Shown: one piece after another, positions 35,394 through 43,822 of the stretch
Numbering within the stretch: position 1 is the stretch's first letter
Layout: every line of letters begins with the position of its first letter
Assembly (NCBI RefSeq): GCF_030812215.1
Contig: NZ_JAUSSG010000001.1
Location: 558,001 to 622,000, forward strand
DNA: 64,000 nucleotides
From: Variovorax boronicumulans
GTDB taxonomy: Bacteria; Pseudomonadota; Gammaproteobacteria; Burkholderiales; Burkholderiaceae_C
Reading direction: 5' to 3'
Notes under the pieces: model-generated
What the model was told of the DNA's origin: nothing
Databases searched by the model: none
What the model saw: the letters and a program-made list of their open reading frames with translations, nothing else
Position numbers and translations under genes: made by a program

Positions 35394-36308
35394 TCAGGGC
35401 TGCTTCTTCTTCGCCAGCTCGCCCGTGGCGATCTGCTGGCGGAAACCGCGCAGGCTGGCCTTCACCTTGCGCTCGTTCTCGGGGCCCATGCGCACCATGA
35501 TCTTCTGGCCCGAGGACATCGCCTCCAGCTTCGGATCGACGTATTCGTAGCGCACCCACGGCCGCGTCGAAGGCACGTCGCCCTTCACCTCGACCAGCCG
35601 CACCTGCACCGGGCCGCTGGGCTCGGGCGCTTGCAAGAGGTGGTCGATCACCGCGATGAGCCGGTCGTTGAAATACCGCCCCGGAAAGCCGAGCTCTTCA
35701 TACGCCTTCTGGAACAGCGGATAGAGCTTGGCGTACACCGTCGCCGCCTTGGCCGGATCGACCGTTTCGGCGAGCAGCACGATGCCGTTGTAGCGCGCCG
35801 CGTTGTTCGCCGCGATGGTCTGCGTGCCGCCCTGCGGCCCGTCGGTGATGAAGCGCTGCCCCGTGGGCTGCACCGGCCACGCGCTGGCGGGCGCCTGTTC
35901 GCGCGCGAGGTTGTCGACCGTGGCGACGAAGCGCCGCACGATGCCGTCGGAGCGCAGGTATTCGGAAGCGTTCTTGCCGCCGAGGAGTTCGGCCAGCGCC
36001 TTCATCACGCGCGAATCGGATTCCGCGAGCGCCGGCAACGCGGCATCGGGCGGCGCGAGCGCTTCGACGGGGTTCTGAGGGCCCGTGGGTTCGGCGGCGG
36101 CGGGCGGCGTCGTGGGTCCGTCGTTCGGCGCGGTGGCCACCGGCGTGGGCTCGGGCGGCTTCTGCTGTTGCTGGAACCAGCGCCAGCCGAAGAATGCGGC
36201 CACCAGCACCACGAGGCCGATGACGACGATCATGCCGATCGGCGTTTCGCGGCGGGGCCTGAAGTCGGGGGCGTCGTCCCTGGAGCCGGGGGAGTCGTTG
36301 TCGGTCAT
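35394..36308 (-). CDS. DUF3014 domain membrane-anchored protein
   Basis: This 304-residue protein has one transmembrane helix near residues 26-45 (MIVVIGLVVLVAAFFGW), a Pro/Thr-rich linker to about residue 85, and a DUF3014 domain: SDSRVMKALAELLGG, RRFVATVDNLARE and the KKLYP-like LYPLFQKAYEELGFPGRYFND segment. The N-terminus is cytoplasmic and the domain is probably periplasmic. DUF3014 has no established function. The gene appears monocistronic. Confidence 0.85.
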   Translation of the reverse strand: MTDNDSPGSRDDAPDFRPRRETPIGMIVVIGLVVLVAAFFGWRWFQQQQKPPEPTPVATAPNDGPTTPPAAAEPTGPQNPVEALAPPDAALPALAESDSRVMKALAELLGGKNASEYLRSDGIVRRFVATVDNLAREQAPASAWPVQPTGQRFITDGPQGGTQTIAANNAARYNGIVLLAETVDPAKAATVYAKLYPLFQKAYEELGFPGRYFNDRLIAVIDHLLQAPEPSGPVQVRLVEVKGDVPSTRPWVRYEYVDPKLEAMSSGQKIMVRMGPENERKVKASLRGFRQQIATGELAKKKQP

Positions 36309-36433
36309 GGCGGCACTTTCCTTTTGCTGAAGGCTGTGTGATGCAGGAGACCGGTCGATGTTGCATCAATCGGCACCGCGTCACGCCACAAGCTCGTAAC
36401 GCCTTGTGACGCAACCGCCTTCGCGGCGACAAC

Positions 36434-37111
36434 TCAGGCGGCGCTGGCCGGTGCGCTCAGCGACTGCAGCCACGCGATCGTGCCCTGCAGCTCGGCCGGC
36501 CGGATCTCGTGCGCGCCCGGAAAGTCAGAGCCCGACAACGCCAGCGGCAGCGTGCGCGCCAGCTCGCGCGTGGCCGCCGCGGCGGCCGGTGGAATCACGT
36601 TGTCGGCGCTGCCATGGCTCACCCACAGCGCCTTGCCCTCGAAGGCCTCGGGCGGCGCGATGTGCGGCACCACCTGCGCAAGCAGCCGGCTGTGCCACAC
36701 CATCGCGGCGCGCAACTTCGCGGGCTGCGTGAGCAGCAACGACAGCGCCATGATCCCGCCCTGGCTGAAGCCGCCCACCACGATGCGCTCGGGCGGCACG
36801 CCCAGCTGCTGCGCGGCCGAGTCGATCATCTCGCCGACGAGGAAGCGGCTCTCTCGTTCCTGCTCTTCATCGATGCGGCGCCCGCCATCGGGCAGCACCT
36901 CGAACTCGAACCACGCATAGGCATCGGGCGACAGCACGTACGGCGCGCGCAGGCTCAGCACATGGAACTGCGGCGGCATCAGCCGCGCGAGGCCGAACAG
37001 GTCCTGCTCGTTGCTGCCGACGCCGTGCATCAGCACCAGCAGCCACGGCTCGCGGACGCTGGCCTCCGCGCTGTGTTCGAGAAATTTGAGGGGCAGATGA
37101 AGTTGGGTCAT
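36434..37111 (-). CDS. alpha/beta hydrolase, phospholipase/carboxylesterase type
   Basis: This 225-residue cytoplasmic esterase of the phospholipase/carboxylesterase (YpfH/acyl-protein thioesterase-like) group has its nucleophile elbow at GGFSQGGIMAL, an oxyanion HGVGSNE near the start, and Asp/His later (SHGSADNVIPPAA, FPGAHEI). It lies 12 bases after the nitronate monooxygenase gene on the same strand and may be cotranscribed. The substrate is unknown. Confidence 0.87.
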   Translation of the reverse strand: MTQLHLPLKFLEHSAEASVREPWLLVLMHGVGSNEQDLFGLARLMPPQFHVLSLRAPYVLSPDAYAWFEFEVLPDGGRRIDEEQERESRFLVGEMIDSAAQQLGVPPERIVVGGFSQGGIMALSLLLTQPAKLRAAMVWHSRLLAQVVPHIAPPEAFEGKALWVSHGSADNVIPPAAAAATRELARTLPLALSGSDFPGAHEIRPAELQGTIAWLQSLSAPASAA

Positions 37112-37123
37112 GAATGGAGTGAA

Positions 37124-38176
37124 TCAGCGGGATGCCTGAAAACCTCGGGCCAGCGCGCGGGTCACTTCGGCCGCCGGCACCTCGCGGCAGCCGGTGGCGT
37201 TCTGCCCCGACCACAGTGGAGAAAAGTCGCCGCTGCCCTGCGCCTCGGCCTTGGCGCGCAGCGGTGCGATGCCCGAGGTGGCGAGCGGAAACTCGGGTGC
37301 GGCTGCGCCGATGGGCCCCAGCTCGCGCATCACGCGGTTGACGATGCCCCGTGCCGGCCGGCCGGTGAAGAGATTGGTGAGCGCGGTGTGGCGGGCGGCT
37401 TCGCTCTTGAGCGCTACGCGGTGGATCGCGCTGGTCGTGGCCTCGGGCGTCAGCATGTAGGCGGTGCCGACCTGCACGCCCGCGGCGCCCAGCGCCATGG
37501 CTGCGGCCACGCCGTTCGCATCGGCGATGCCGCCGGCCGCGATCACCGGCACCTTCAGCGCGCGCACCAGTTGCGGCAGCAGTGCGAAGGTGCCCAGTTG
37601 CCTGGTGAGGTCATGCGAGAGAAAGTGGCCACGGTGCCCGCCCGCCTCGAGCCCCTGCGCGATGACCGCATCGGCCCCATGCGCTTCGAGCCACAGCGCC
37701 TCCTCGACTGTCGTGGCCGAGGCCAGCACCTTCGCGCCCCAGCCACGCACCCGCGCCAGCAGCTCGGCGGACGGCAACCCGAAATGAAAGCTCACCACCG
37801 GCGGCTTGAACTCGGCCAGCAGGTCGGCCACCTCGGCGCTGAAAGGGTTGCGGCCGGGGCCGGTCGGGATGCTCGCCGCATCGATGCCGTACTCCGCGTA
37901 GTACGGCGCGAGCGCGGCGCGCCACGTGGCCTCGTGCTCGGGGCTCGGCACGGGCGGCGTGTGGCAGAAGAAGTTGACGTTGAAGGGCTTGTCGGTGCCG
38001 GCGCGGATGGCGGCGAGCTCGCTGCGCAGGGCCTCGGGGCCCAGCATGGCGCACGGCAGCGAGCCGAGTCCGCCCGCGTTGCTCACCGCGATGGCCATGG
38101 CGCTGACCTGGATGCCGGCCATCGGCGCCTGGATGAGGGGAAGTTCGGTGCCGAGGAGTTGCTGCAGCGTGGTCAT
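37124..38176 (-). CDS. nitronate monooxygenase family protein
   Basis: This 350-residue FMN-dependent TIM-barrel protein is of the 2-nitropropane dioxygenase / nitronate monooxygenase family, which oxidises alkyl nitronates such as propionate 3-nitronate. Landmarks are LPLIQAPMAGIQVSAMAIAVSNAGGLGSLP at the N-terminus (read in pieces), the EAGGHRG phosphate-binding turn and IAAGGIADANGVAAAMALGA. ATG 38176 with AGGAA upstream is preferred to an extension starting MAGIRLRR. An esterase follows after 12 bases. Confidence 0.88.
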   Translation of the reverse strand: MTTLQQLLGTELPLIQAPMAGIQVSAMAIAVSNAGGLGSLPCAMLGPEALRSELAAIRAGTDKPFNVNFFCHTPPVPSPEHEATWRAALAPYYAEYGIDAASIPTGPGRNPFSAEVADLLAEFKPPVVSFHFGLPSAELLARVRGWGAKVLASATTVEEALWLEAHGADAVIAQGLEAGGHRGHFLSHDLTRQLGTFALLPQLVRALKVPVIAAGGIADANGVAAAMALGAAGVQVGTAYMLTPEATTSAIHRVALKSEAARHTALTNLFTGRPARGIVNRVMRELGPIGAAAPEFPLATSGIAPLRAKAEAQGSGDFSPLWSGQNATGCREVPAAEVTRALARGFQASR

Positions 38177-38309
38177 TCGGAGGTTCCTTCGAAGTCGAAT
38201 GCCGGCCATTGTCCTGGCAAGCCGGAGGGCGGTGCGGCGACAGGGTCATCGCGGGGCGCCTGCACCGGGTTGTGGTTCGCGCAGAGCCTGTCGAAGCGCA
38301 GCGCGCGCC

Positions 38310-39611
38310 TTACTCCTCGCTCGTCCACTCCACCTGCACGCCCAGGCTGCGCAGGTTCTCCACGAAGCGCGGATGCGCGCGGCGGATCGGCGTCGCGTTG
38401 CGGATTTCCGAGCGCCCTTCGATGCTCGCCGCCACCATGAAGAGCGCGATCGCCACGCGGATGATGTAGGGGCTCTCGACCACCGCCGGCGTCAGCGGAT
38501 TGCCGCCGAAGGTGATGAGCCGGTGCGGGTCCGACGAGAACACGTGTGCGCCGAACTTGGAGAGTTCGCCGGTCCAGCCCAGCGCGCCGTCGTACACCTT
38601 GTTCCAGAACATCGCGTTGCCCTGTGCGCGCACGCCCAGCGCAATGAAGATCGGCAGCAGGTCCACCGGGAAGTAGGGCCACGGCGCCGCCTCGACCTTG
38701 GTGAGCACGTTGCTCGTGAACGGCGTCTGCACCTTCAGCGGCCCGGTGCGGATGGCGCGCGACCAGCCGTCCGCATGCTCGATGCGCACGCCGAATTTCG
38801 CGAAGGTGCGGTCCAGCAGCGGAAAGTTGGCCGGCGCGCTGTTGCGCACGATCACGTCGCCGTCGGTGATGGCGCCGAGCGCGAGAAAGGTCGTGATCTC
38901 GTGGAAGTCTTCGTCGAAGCGGAACTCGCCGCCGGTGAGCGCGCCGCCACCGTGCACCGTCACGCGCGAGGTGCCGATGCCCTCGATGCGCACGCCGATC
39001 ATCGCCATGAAGCGGCAGAACTCCTGCACATGCGGCTCCGAGGCGGCGTTGGTGAGCGTGGAGGTACCGTCCGCGGCGGCGGCGCACAGCACGAAGTTCT
39101 CGGTGGTGGTGACCGAGGCGTAGTCCAGCCAGTGGTCGGTGGGCGTGAGGCGCCCGGCGCTGCGCACGAGCAGCGAGCCTTCGGTGCGCTCCACCTGGCC
39201 GCCGAAGCGCTGGAACACCTCCACATGCGGATCGATCTCGCGCACGCCCAGCGTGCAGCCCTTGACGTTGTCTTCCAGCCGCGCCACGCCGAAGCGCGCA
39301 AGCAGCGGCGGCACCAGCATGATCGACGAGCGCATCTCTTCGGGGAGGCGGTGCAGCGCGGCGTCGAACGCGGTTTCGCGATGATGCAGCGCGAGCGTGC
39401 CGGTGGCGTGGTCCATCTGCACATCGCTGCCGAGGGTTCGGAAGATGTCCAGGATCTTGCGCACGTCGGTGATGTCGGGCACGCCGAGCAGCCGCAGCGG
39501 CTCGTTGGTGAGCAAGGTGGCGCAGAGCACCGGCAGCACGGCGTTCTTGTTGGCGGAAGGGGTGATGCGGCCGCGAAGCGGCGTGCCGCCGTGCACGATG
39601 AGGTTGGACAT
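38310..39611 (-). CDS. murA: UDP-N-acetylglucosamine 1-carboxyvinyltransferase homologue
   Basis: This 433-residue EPT-family enzyme matches MurA, which adds enolpyruvate to UDP-GlcNAc in the first committed step of peptidoglycan synthesis. SANKNAVLPVLCATLLT carries the Lys-Asn pair, and the active-site cysteine is Cys119 in KGCTLGVREID, with the Arg five residues later kept but the following Pro-Val changed to Glu-Ile. It is longer than E. coli MurA (419). It stands alone, not in the murA-his context common in this order, so it may be a second, specialised copy. Full replacement of the housekeeping gene cannot be judged here. Confidence 0.85.
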   Translation of the reverse strand: MSNLIVHGGTPLRGRITPSANKNAVLPVLCATLLTNEPLRLLGVPDITDVRKILDIFRTLGSDVQMDHATGTLALHHRETAFDAALHRLPEEMRSSIMLVPPLLARFGVARLEDNVKGCTLGVREIDPHVEVFQRFGGQVERTEGSLLVRSAGRLTPTDHWLDYASVTTTENFVLCAAAADGTSTLTNAASEPHVQEFCRFMAMIGVRIEGIGTSRVTVHGGGALTGGEFRFDEDFHEITTFLALGAITDGDVIVRNSAPANFPLLDRTFAKFGVRIEHADGWSRAIRTGPLKVQTPFTSNVLTKVEAAPWPYFPVDLLPIFIALGVRAQGNAMFWNKVYDGALGWTGELSKFGAHVFSSDPHRLITFGGNPLTPAVVESPYIIRVAIALFMVAASIEGRSEIRNATPIRRAHPRFVENLRSLGVQVEWTSEE

Positions 39612-39837
39612 GAAGGTGCGGAGAACGGAAACGAGGGGGATCGAAGGAGAAGTCGCGGACCGTCCGCAACCGGGTGACGGGACTTTACCGTCCGCAGATG
39701 GCTCCCACGGCCAGGGAGTTGTAAGAACTTGCCGGGCGCCCCGGATGCGGGCGGGTCCGAATCCGGCGGCGCAGCGCGCTCGAAGCCGACTCGGCACGAA
39801 ACCTGCAGGATGCCCGCACAACGAAACGAGCCGCCAC

Positions 39838-40815
39838 ATGCCCATCACCCGATCCCTTTTCGCAGCGCTTGCCGCCATCGCCACCCTCTCCGTGTCCACG
39901 CCCGCCCTGGCGCAGGACGCCTACCCCAGCCGCCCCGTCAAGGTCATCGTCGCGTTGCCGGCCGGCGGCAGCGTGGACATGGTCGCGCGGCTGGTGAGCC
40001 AGCAACTCGCGGCCGACCTCGGCCAGCCCTTCGTGGTGGACAACAAGGCCGGCGCTTCCGGCCAGATCGGCACGCCGCTGGTCTCGCGCGCGGCGCCCGA
40101 CGGCTACACGCTCATGGTCTCGCCCGCCTCGTTCCTCACCACCAACAAGAGCATCTTCAAGACGCTGCCCTACAACCCGGAAACCGACTTCGCGCCCGTC
40201 ACCAAGCTGGTCAACCAGGCCATGGTGCTGGTGGTGCGCGACAAGTCGCGCTTTGGCACCGTCGCCGACGTGCTGGCCGCGGCGAAGGCCAACCCCGGCA
40301 AGCTGACCTACGCGTCCTCGGGCGACGGCAGCCCGCAGCACCTGGCGGGCCTCATGTTCGAGAGCCGCACCGGCGCGCGGCTGCTGCACATTCCCTACAA
40401 GGGCGGCGCGCCGGCAATCACCGACCTCATCGGCGGCGTCGTGGACATGGTGTTCGCCCCGCTCCCGGAAGCGCTGCCGCACATCCGGGGCGGCAAGCTG
40501 CATCCGGTCGGCGTGCTGAGCGACAAACGCGCCGTGTCGGCGCCCGAGATTCCGACGCTGCGCGAAGGCGGCGTCGACGGCGTGGTGCTGTCGGCGTGGA
40601 TCGGCCTGCTGGCCCCGGCGAAGACGCCGCGGCCGATCCTGGAGCGGCTCGACAAGTCGGTGAAGGCGCTGCTGCGGGGCGATGCAAAAGCGAGGTTGCT
40701 GGAGGTAGGCATGGAGCCCTCGCCCGACGATGCCAAGCCGCTGGGGCAAGTCATCGCGGAGGAAACACGGATTCACGCGGACCTGGTGAAGGCGGCGGGG
40801 CTGGTGCCGCAGTAA
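39838..40815 (+). CDS. tripartite tricarboxylate transporter substrate-binding protein (Bug family)
   Basis: This 325-residue periplasmic Bug protein has a signal peptide (MPITRSLFAALAAIATLSVSTPALAQ) and the family pattern YPSRPVKVIVALPAGGSVDM, FVVDNKAGASGQIG, and HIPYKGGAPAITDLIGG. Such proteins bind carboxylates or aromatic acids; most, like this one, are orphans without membrane partners nearby. It is divergent from murA. Confidence 0.93.
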   Translation: MPITRSLFAALAAIATLSVSTPALAQDAYPSRPVKVIVALPAGGSVDMVARLVSQQLAADLGQPFVVDNKAGASGQIGTPLVSRAAPDGYTLMVSPASFLTTNKSIFKTLPYNPETDFAPVTKLVNQAMVLVVRDKSRFGTVADVLAAAKANPGKLTYASSGDGSPQHLAGLMFESRTGARLLHIPYKGGAPAITDLIGGVVDMVFAPLPEALPHIRGGKLHPVGVLSDKRAVSAPEIPTLREGGVDGVVLSAWIGLLAPAKTPRPILERLDKSVKALLRGDAKARLLEVGMEPSPDDAKPLGQVIAEETRIHADLVKAAGLVPQ

Positions 40816-40844
40816 GCAGGCGCGGACGCTGCCTGCACTCCCCT

Positions 40845-41231
40845 CTACTTGCGGTGCTGGTAGATCTGGATCAGGTTGCCGCAGGTGTCCGCGAAGATCG
40901 CCAGCCTGACCGCGCCCGCGTCGGACGGGTCCATCGTGAAGCGCACGCCCTGCTCCCGCAGGCGCTTCGCCTCCGCATCGATGTCGTCGCACTCGAACGC
41001 TGTCGCGGGGATGCCCTGGCTCATCAGCGCCTGCTGGTACGCGAGCGCCGCGGGGTTGGCATTGGGTTCGAGCGAGAGTTCGGTATCGCCGCCTTCGGGT
41101 GACTTCACCGAGAGCCACTTGTAGCGGCCCATCGGTATCTCCTGGCTTTTCACGAAGCCCAGGACCTGCGTGTAGAAGGCCAGGGCCTTGTCCTGGTCGT
41201 CGACGAAGAGGCTGGTGAGGTTGATGCGCAT
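40845..41231 (-). CDS. VOC-family protein (glyoxalase/bleomycin resistance fold)
   Basis: This 128-residue vicinal-oxygen-chelate protein begins MRINLTSLFVDDQDKALAFYTQVLGF, the typical VOC N-terminus, and carries a metal-ligand Glu near TELSLEPN. It may be a lactoylglutathione-lyase-like enzyme or a resistance binder. An AraC-type regulator ends 10 bases before its start, so the two form a small operon, and regulator and VOC protein probably act together. Confidence 0.88.
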   Translation of the reverse strand: MRINLTSLFVDDQDKALAFYTQVLGFVKSQEIPMGRYKWLSVKSPEGGDTELSLEPNANPAALAYQQALMSQGIPATAFECDDIDAEAKRLREQGVRFTMDPSDAGAVRLAIFADTCGNLIQIYQHRK

Positions 41232-41241
41232 GGTGGTCGGG

Positions 41242-41700
41242 TCAGTGGTGAGGAGGTGCGGAGCCGCCATCCTGCACCACGCGACCGGGCGCGACTTCGC
41301 TGAAATTGAGGTCGCTCGCATGGGCCTCGTTCATGAGCGCGACGCAGCCCAGCGGCGCGACGAAGCGCTTCGCCGTGCGCCGGTACACGCGCGGCGGCAT
41401 GCCGAAGTGCCGGGTGAAGAGGCGCGAAAAACTCCCCACGTTGTCGAAGCCCAGTGCGAGGCCGATCTGCGTGGCCGGCTCGTCGCTGGCCAGCAGCCAT
41501 TCGCTCGCGCGCTGCAGGCGGGCGCGTGTGCGGCACTGCAAAGGCGTTTCGCCGAAGAGCGCGTTGAACTGGGTGATGAAGTGCGAAGTCGACAAGCCCG
41601 CCTCGCGCGCCAGCTTCGCCACGCTGGCCGGTGGCTCCAGTTCGAACTGGAGGCGGCTGCGGGCGTGGCACATGCGGCGCAGGAGATCGGGGGTGATCAT
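41242..41700 (-). CDS. short AraC/XylS-type helix-turn-helix regulator
   Basis: This 152-residue protein consists of an AraC DNA-binding domain (AKLAREAGLSTSHFITQFNALFGETPLQ, then ATQIGLALGFDNVGSFSRLFTRHFGMPPRVYRR, both seen in sequence) and a 40-residue tail, with no N-terminal ligand domain. Short AraC proteins upstream of a VOC gene are a recurring pair. The start at 41700 is the only in-frame ATG upstream of the domain. Confidence 0.88.
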   Translation of the reverse strand: MITPDLLRRMCHARSRLQFELEPPASVAKLAREAGLSTSHFITQFNALFGETPLQCRTRARLQRASEWLLASDEPATQIGLALGFDNVGSFSRLFTRHFGMPPRVYRRTAKRFVAPLGCVALMNEAHASDLNFSEVAPGRVVQDGGSAPPHH

Positions 41701-41715
41701 GGGTGAATCGACAGG

Positions 41716-42294
41716 CTAGCCATTTTTCTTCTTGCACCAAGGTCCCGATTCTCCGAACGCACGAATCCACTCGCGGGGAACAAACTGAACCGGCCGCACT
41801 TCATCGGGTCCTTGAGCTGAAGGAGATACCGCGTAGAGCTGGTGGGTGCAGTCATTCCCATCCGAGTTCATGCGAAACACGTAGGACATTCCCGCTTCAG
41901 GGATGAACTCAATGGTCGGGGTGCATCCTTTGAATGAGGGTGCCAAGGCCGCTCCCACAGCACCGCCCACCGCCATGGAGATGAGCATGCGATCTCCTGG
42001 GTCCATGCCAGTGGTCAACACAACTTCCTTTTCTGCCGGCACTGCGAACGAGCGTGACGATTTCGGTTCAATCAAACCCGTGCTGGTTCTGTTTGTGCAC
42101 TCCGCTGCACCTTCGTGAAAGTGGGCGGACATCTTGTCCTTCCCGTCGTTGATAAACCTGATGGAAGCCTTGGGACCAGTCGCTGGCTCGCGGTACGGCG
42201 CCGCACAGCCCAGCAGCGCGAGAGGTATGACCCAAATGGCAAGCTTTGTCGCACGTGTTGTCAGGGCTCGCAAGATAGATTCGTGAAAACGCAT
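41716..42294 (-). CDS. hypothetical lipoprotein
   Basis: This 192-residue exported protein has a lipobox near residue 30 (LALLGCAAP). The mature part has Cys pairs (AECTNRT, KGCTPT, NDCTHQ) and a small hydrophobic glycine-rich helix (MLISMAVGGAVGAALAP) of unknown role. ATG 42294 is taken because it precedes the signal peptide; upstream residues are not protein-like. G+C is somewhat lower than average. No family was recognised. Confidence 0.65.
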   Translation of the reverse strand: MRFHESILRALTTRATKLAIWVIPLALLGCAAPYREPATGPKASIRFINDGKDKMSAHFHEGAAECTNRTSTGLIEPKSSRSFAVPAEKEVVLTTGMDPGDRMLISMAVGGAVGAALAPSFKGCTPTIEFIPEAGMSYVFRMNSDGNDCTHQLYAVSPSAQGPDEVRPVQFVPREWIRAFGESGPWCKKKNG

Positions 42295-42418
42295 TGGTAC
42301 TGTCCTTGAAGAAGGGATCGCTGTATGGAGGTGAGTGACGAGGCTGACGTCGGCGCGGTCGGTCAATTGAAACCAGCGCCCTGACCTTACCTCGGGAATC
42401 CGTACACCACCGCTGAGC

Positions 42419-42733
42419 TCATGAATTGGCTTGCCTTGGCGCGGTGGGCTGATGATCAGAGGATGGCGTGTCCGGAAATTCATCAAGTTCTTTCAGGATC
42501 GCTTCAAGCACCGCGTGAAGCCTCGACCAGGAGGGAAACGTCAACGCCTTGCCCGACGCAGCCCTTCGCGCGCCTGCCGCCTTGAGTTTTTCGGCGACGG
42601 CTCCCTTTGCATCAAAAACTGCCGGGTGCTGCAAGCCTTGGCTCGACAACACTTCACTGGCTGTGCAACCAAGCCGATTGGCCAAGATCTCAGTGGCGGC
42701 CTTGGTGCTGGCAAGGGCACTGTTAACAATCAT
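42419..42733 (-). CDS. small hypothetical protein
   Basis: This 104-residue frame begins MIVNSALASTKAATEILANRL and resembles a short DNA-associated protein only in its helical first third (GCTASEVLSSQG). No strong ribosome site is seen (GTTGCGCAC). The region is moderately AT-rich. It is treated as a possible gene. Confidence 0.4.
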   Translation of the reverse strand: MIVNSALASTKAATEILANRLGCTASEVLSSQGLQHPAVFDAKGAVAEKLKAAGARRAASGKALTFPSWSRLHAVLEAILKELDEFPDTPSSDHQPTAPRQANS

Positions 42734-42842
42734 GTGCGCAACTCACAAACCCGCGATCACCGCCGCCCTGTATTCCATTCCTTATCGCACGCATTGGCCG
42801 GGCGGCCAGACAGCGAAACCTGTTGATAGTAGAAATCGCTGC

Positions 42843-42873
42843 TTGACTCTGAAGCGGCTCCAGGGTTTTTAAT
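42843..42873 (+). promoter_or_regulatory. MerR-family (ZntR/CadR/PbrR-type) metal-responsive promoter
   Basis: TTGACT (-35, 42843-42848) and TTTAAT (-10, 42868-42873) are separated by 19 bp, the over-long spacer that defines MerR-activated promoters. The spacer holds the dyad ACTCTGAAG-CGG-CTCCAGGGT (42846-42866), very close to known ZntR, CadR and PbrR operators. It faces the His-rich gene at 42925. Confidence 0.82.
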
Positions 42874-42924
42874 TCCTTTGCGCGCGATTCCGCGAACGCA
42901 CTCAATCCAAACAGGGAAAACCAA

Positions 42925-43275
42925 ATGACCATCTGCTCACAACACCCCGGAGAACACGCTCACCAGCATGGACCGTCATGCGGCCACACGGCCATCACGC
43001 ATGGTGACCATGTCGACTATCTGCATGACGGCCATTTGCACCACATGCACAACGGCCACGTTGACGAACACACCCTTGAAGTAACGGTCGCGAATCCCGA
43101 TCAATGCACGCCGAACCATCGCTGCGAGGGGCATGAGGCAGGACATGTTCATGGTCCCGACTGCGGCCACGAAGCCGTGCCGCATGGCGATCACATCGAC
43201 TACCTGGTTGACGGTCACCTTCATCACCCACACGGGGATCATTGCGATGATCACGGTGCCGTGAAGCTGGCCTGA
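42925..43275 (+). CDS. histidine-rich, repeat-containing metal-binding protein
   Basis: This 116-residue protein contains 27 His and 6 Cys. It is built from two imperfect copies of a roughly 31-residue unit: HGPSCGHTAITHGDHVDYLH with DGHLHHMHNGH, and HGPDCGHEAVPHGDHIDYLV with DGHLHHPHGDH, joined by VANPDQCTPNHRCEGHEAGH. There is no signal peptide, so it is cytoplasmic. The composition and the MerR-type promoter 52 bases upstream argue for a zinc-, cadmium- or lead-inducible sequestration or storage protein. ACAGGGAA precedes the ATG, and a terminator follows 24 bases after the stop, so it is a one-gene unit. No MerR gene is in the window. Confidence 0.8.
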   Translation: MTICSQHPGEHAHQHGPSCGHTAITHGDHVDYLHDGHLHHMHNGHVDEHTLEVTVANPDQCTPNHRCEGHEAGHVHGPDCGHEAVPHGDHIDYLVDGHLHHPHGDHCDDHGAVKLA

Positions 43276-43484
43276 ATCGCTTCCTCCTGATTGACCTGTG
43301 CCCGCCCCGTGCGGGCTTTTTCTTGCCCTGTGTTGTCGATACAGCAGAGGCTGCACAACGCCCCGGAGTGACGCGCTCTTTCTTGAGCTCGCCCGTTGGC
43401 GGCCCAAAAAAGAAAAGCGGCGAGTGCACCAAGGAAAGTGAGGGCCAGCCCGACGGCTTGCGTGATCTTGATCTTTTGATTCAT
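43251..43484 (-). CDS. possible small membrane protein
   Basis: This 77-residue frame starts MNQKIKITQAVGLALTFLGALAAFLFW, one convincing transmembrane helix, then continues into a low-quality tail read through the terminator of the opposite gene and 25 bases into its coding end. No ribosome site is evident. The hydrophobic start is protein-like, but the tail is not; a shorter product or no gene are both possible. Confidence 0.3.
   Translation of the reverse strand: MNQKIKITQAVGLALTFLGALAAFLFWAANGRAQERARHSGALCSLCCIDNTGQEKARTGRAQVNQEEAIQASFTAP
43300..43321 (+). terminator. intrinsic terminator after the His-rich gene
   Basis: GCCCGC (43300-43305), loop CCCGT, GCGGGC (43311-43316) and TTTTT follow the stop by 24 bases. 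Confidence 0.85.
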
Positions 43485-43822
43485 GGAGCCCGGCGAGCAA
43501 GGCTGCAAAGTCTAGGGCAGCTTTCTTCCTCGGAAATTTCAGGCGTGATGAATTGCACATTGATAAGAAGATTCGATCGATTGCCTGAACTCGTTCATCT
43601 TCAAACAATGTTCCCGATGGCTAACAAAGAAAAACAAATAGCCAGGTGCAGCAAATGAACGAGAACCGCATCTGTCCGGCGAAGTCATCTTGATTGTGTG
43701 CGGCTGCGACAGCAGCCTCCTGTCTGACCCGCTTCCATGCGGACACATGGACGCCACCCCTGCGGCCCCGGCGGCAACCCGTGCACAAGGCGCCCTCTCG
43801 CCCGCCCCCATAGACTGTCCTC
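43485..43822. other. spacer without a recognisable gene
   Basis: This 338-base stretch is AT-richer up to about 43690. Frames on both strands are short, lack ribosome sites and do not resemble proteins. It separates the metal-response unit from the methyltransferase gene. Confidence 0.5.
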
